DNA of 43,816 bases, taken from assembly GCA_902774075.1 (NCBI GenBank), contig CACYGT010000023.1, positions 1 through 43,816 on the forward strand, given 5' to 3'. Of this stretch, positions 41,449 through 43,816 are shown piece after piece (the first letter of the stretch is position 1; each line of letters starts with the position of its first letter). The translations under genes and the position numbers were made by a program. Under the pieces are notes generated by a model. That model worked only from the letters and a program-made list of their open reading frames with translations, did no database searches and was not told where the DNA came from. Origin of the DNA: an uncultured Bacteroidales bacterium. Lineage in GTDB: Bacteria; Bacteroidota; Bacteroidia; Bacteroidales; Paludibacteraceae.

Positions 41449-43816
41449 TTAAAATTCTTTGGGTTTACGTCCGCATAGGGTAAAGAAGGGACAGAAAGAG
41501 GGACATTGATCCGGCTCACACTGTGGGAAGTCGGTAGCCGTCAACACCTCCGTCACCTTAGCTTGCAGGGCCTCGAGGAAAGGTTCTTTGATGGATCGTA
41601 CATCATGCACGGTCTCGGAGTCGAGGTCGATGGTGGTGGTTATATCGGTTAACTTACGCCGGCAGAAGAAGAGATGGGGCTCGATGGGGAGTGCTGTGCG
41701 ATCGCGCTGGAGGACCGCCAGGCTGTAGATAAGCGTCTGCCGGACATAGCCTTTGTCTTCGCTATCCATCAACTCCTCCCAAGTGGCAGACATGCGTTTG
41801 GCATGGGTGGTGTCGGTATAGTTACCGGACTTATAATCCACGACGCGGAGCGTCTGTTGTGCGCCGGTGCCGACGATATCGAGACGGTCTATGGTGCCGC
41901 CCATCCGGATCTCGCCGATGCCATCGATAGGCAGCGGGAAATAGCGCTCTTTCTCCAGCAGGACGATCTGCAGTCCCTGTTTGGCATCTTCGCGATCGCG
42001 CTCCAGGATATTGCGGATATAGCCTTTGATGACCGTGTTCTCGGTATGGTGTTGGTCGGGAAGGTACTGCTCCATCTGTTCGTAGGCAGCGCGTAAGGCA
42101 TCGTCTAAGATAGCTTCGTTCGTGCGGAGCGCTTCTATCTGCTCCGGCAGTACGGTGACCGGCGTCTGACCGTCGCAATGCAGGTAGGTGCGGTAGAGGT
42201 ACTCGATGGCTTTGTGGACAAACGAGCCTAAGGTAGCGGCCTCGAAGAGCACATCGGGTTCTTCTTTGGGACGCAGGCCTTCGATATACTGCAGATAATA
42301 ACTGCGGGGACAGGAGATATAGGTATTGAGCGCCGAAGGCGATATATGATCCGGCCGCTTGGTGCGTTTAGGCGCATAATGGATATCGAGCGGCGTCTGA
42401 TCGAGGATAGAGGGTTCGGCGAGACGGCGTTTGTCTACGATGAACTCGGGCGAAACGAGCATCTGCATGATGAAGCGCGAGGGTCCCTTGCCGCCCTCTG
42501 CCGTCTCGGCGGTCGCATAGAGCAAGGTGGTGTGTCCGGCACGGCTGAGGAGACGGAAGAAGTTATAGGCATAGACGGTAGCCCGCTCGTCCGGGGTCTG
42601 CATCGAATAGGTCTTACGGAGGTAGTACGGAATAAAACTGTTATCCGTCTGGCGTTGCGGTAAGACGCCTTCTTCGACGTTGAGAATGAGCAAGTTATCG
42701 AAATCCAAGAGACGTGTCTCGAGCACACCCATGACCTGGATGTCTGTGACCGGTTCGCCGTGGAAAGGCAGGGTGACGTTCTCCATCGTACGCCGCATCA
42801 AGAGGCGCAGTAACTTGAGCGTGAAGGGCACATGACCGAGGCCCTGCGTCAGTAAGAGGCGCATCTGGTTGAGGATCTTACGCACCTGGTACTCGGACTC
42901 GAGGATGAGGAGTTCTTGCCAAGAGAGGGAGACCGGAGAGGTCTGGATTTCCAGATTTTCCGGATTTTCCGGATTGGCCGGGAAGAGGTCGGCGAGCATC
43001 GTATCGATGAACTCGGGCGAAATGATATCTTCTGCTTGTCCGTGCTGGCGGTCGTTGAGCCATGCGAGCACGCGGGCGTAGATATGGGTGTTACGAAGCG
43101 GAAAACCTTTGGTAATATTGACCGGCGCAGGTTCCGTCTCGCCGGGTAAGGTAATGGCCGGTAAGGTGTAGATGACGGGCTCTAACATCGTCTCGTCGCA
43201 GATAACCACCCCAACCCGCCGGCCTTTGCGGGTGTAGTTCTCCAGCAACCAGCGATGCACGTACTGCGCTTGTGCTTCGCGGGAGACGCAGGAGATAAGA
43301 GTTACGGGTTTGGGCTCTGTCCATTGACGCGGCGGCAAGGCCGAACCTAAGATACCGCTGTTGAGTTGGGCAAAAGAGAACGCTTTCTCGTTGGTCTGAA
43401 AATCTGTCACGCAGTCCCAATAGAAACGCGCTTGACCGGCGTCTCGAAGCAGCATCATCAACTCGCGTTCTACCGGCAACAGGTAGTTAAAGCCCACAAA
43501 GATATAGGTTCGTCCTGCGATCTTCTGCTGAATCTCTTCGTCCTTCCAATGCTCGATGACTGCGCGTTGTCTGAGACCGTTATAGCCCTTTTGCTCGGCA
43601 ATCATCTCTGCCCGCAGCGCTACATATAACTCATATAACTGCTTCCAGAGTTGCTCATACTGCGAGCGGATCGATTCATCGGATGCAGAGACGCTGGCGG
43701 CAGGGTTCATCAGGGCTCTGAGACGGGTTCGTACTTCGTCGTCTAACTTCCACTCTTCCAACTCATGCGCAGCGATGGTGTTCTCAAAGAAATTAGGTAC
43801 CTGCGATGCCGGCATC
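41449..43816 (-). CDS. AddB-like PD-(D/E)XK nuclease/helicase, 5' end outside window
   Basis: At least 788 residues; the N-terminus lies beyond the right edge. Signs: a helicase-like part (VMGVLETRLLDFDNLLILNV, followed by EEGVLPQR), a C-terminal nuclease (HISPSALNTYISCPRSYYLQ, GSFVHKAIEYLY, LRVVDYKSGNY) and cysteines at CPRSYY and the C-terminal CEPDQCPSFCPFFTLC, as in the Fe-S cluster of AddB-type repair nucleases. It would process double-strand breaks with an AddA-type partner, not in the window. A period-9 repeat (NPENPENLE) is in the middle. Confidence 0.85.
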   Translation of the reverse strand, partial: MPASQVPNFFENTIAAHELEEWKLDDEVRTRLRALMNPAASVSASDESIRSQYEQLWKQLYELYVALRAEMIAEQKGYNGLRQRAVIEHWKDEEIQQKIAGRTYIFVGFNYLLPVERELMMLLRDAGQARFYWDCVTDFQTNEKAFSFAQLNSGILGSALPPRQWTEPKPVTLISCVSREAQAQYVHRWLLENYTRKGRRVGVVICDETMLEPVIYTLPAITLPGETEPAPVNITKGFPLRNTHIYARVLAWLNDRQHGQAEDIISPEFIDTMLADLFPANPENPENLEIQTSPVSLSWQELLILESEYQVRKILNQMRLLLTQGLGHVPFTLKLLRLLMRRTMENVTLPFHGEPVTDIQVMGVLETRLLDFDNLLILNVEEGVLPQRQTDNSFIPYYLRKTYSMQTPDERATVYAYNFFRLLSRAGHTTLLYATAETAEGGKGPSRFIMQMLVSPEFIVDKRRLAEPSILDQTPLDIHYAPKRTKRPDHISPSALNTYISCPRSYYLQYIEGLRPKEEPDVLFEAATLGSFVHKAIEYLYRTYLHCDGQTPVTVLPEQIEALRTNEAILDDALRAAYEQMEQYLPDQHHTENTVIKGYIRNILERDREDAKQGLQIVLLEKERYFPLPIDGIGEIRMGGTIDRLDIVGTGAQQTLRVVDYKSGNYTDTTHAKRMSATWEELMDSEDKGYVRQTLIYSLAVLQRDRTALPIEPHLFFCRRKLTDITTTIDLDSETVHDVRSIKEPFLEALQAKVTEVLTATDFPQCEPDQCPSFCPFFTLCGRKPKEF
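42945..42980 (-). repeat. Period-9 array in the AddB-like gene
   Basis: About four 9-bp units of the type GATTTTCCG (42954-42962 and 42963-42971 are perfect). They encode NPENPEN in frame. Confidence 0.85.

Overview
The window reads as a piece of a Bacteroidales (phylum Bacteroidota) chromosome. The evidence is the promoter architecture (a TTG element with a TAnnTTTG element starting 23 bases further on, instead of sigma70-type -35/-10 boxes), Bacteroidota-typical families (DUF1573, DUF4296, DUF4861, DUF5689, TonB-dependent outer-membrane proteins, secreted proteins ending in a short sorting-like tail) and the gene orders relA-type/DUF1573 and lspA/DUF4296. Family or genus cannot be fixed from sequence alone. 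No phage, IS element, integron or CRISPR array is visible.

Layout. 1-3950: tail of an unknown gene with a terminator, then a likely operon of a small membrane protein, a KduD/gluconate 5-dehydrogenase-like SDR, a DUF4861 lipoprotein and an MFS sugar permease (probably uronate use). 3964-16936: a 13-kb plus-strand run: bifunctional (p)ppGpp synthetase/hydrolase, DUF1573 protein, MeaB GTPase, DnaB helicase, AsnRS, TonB-dependent-receptor-like protein, DUF5689 lipoprotein, CvpA protein, FolK. 16908-20118 (minus): tRNA-His, anaerobic ribonucleotide reductase nrdD-nrdG, and an AT-rich 270-bp gap with DnaA-box-like sites. 20140-24259: an 843-aa acidic secreted repeat protein and a GH53 endo-galactanase, both with a short Bacteroidales-type C-terminal tail. 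24256-27091: HPF (minus) divergent from metK-lspA-DUF4296. 27027-30748 (minus): sugar transferase, nucleotidyltransferase-like protein, holA. 30796-34543: serB-ftsY-aspA. 34552-39239 (minus): cdd, LptF/LptG permease, ribBA and a His/Trp-rich secreted protein. 39246-43816: mtaB (plus), then an AddB-like nuclease (cut by the window edge) and a HPr-kinase-like P-loop protein (minus).

Most genes are ordinary housekeeping genes. The unusual signal runs through them: at least eleven short degenerate tandem arrays with a period of exactly 7 bp. Several fill same-strand intergenic junctions from stop codon to next start, some supply the start codon, and some lie inside conserved genes (relA-type, mtaB, DUF4861, probably folK). 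Three of the heptamer words recur at unlinked loci, so they look like a dispersed vocabulary and not independent slippage. Period-9 arrays occur inside nrdG and the AddB-like gene, and an exact 27-bp tandem duplication sits in metK next to a conserved loop.

A second genome-style signal is an extended promoter element. Thirteen promoters on both strands share the same 23-base register, and many extend the upstream box to TTGCATATGTCA.
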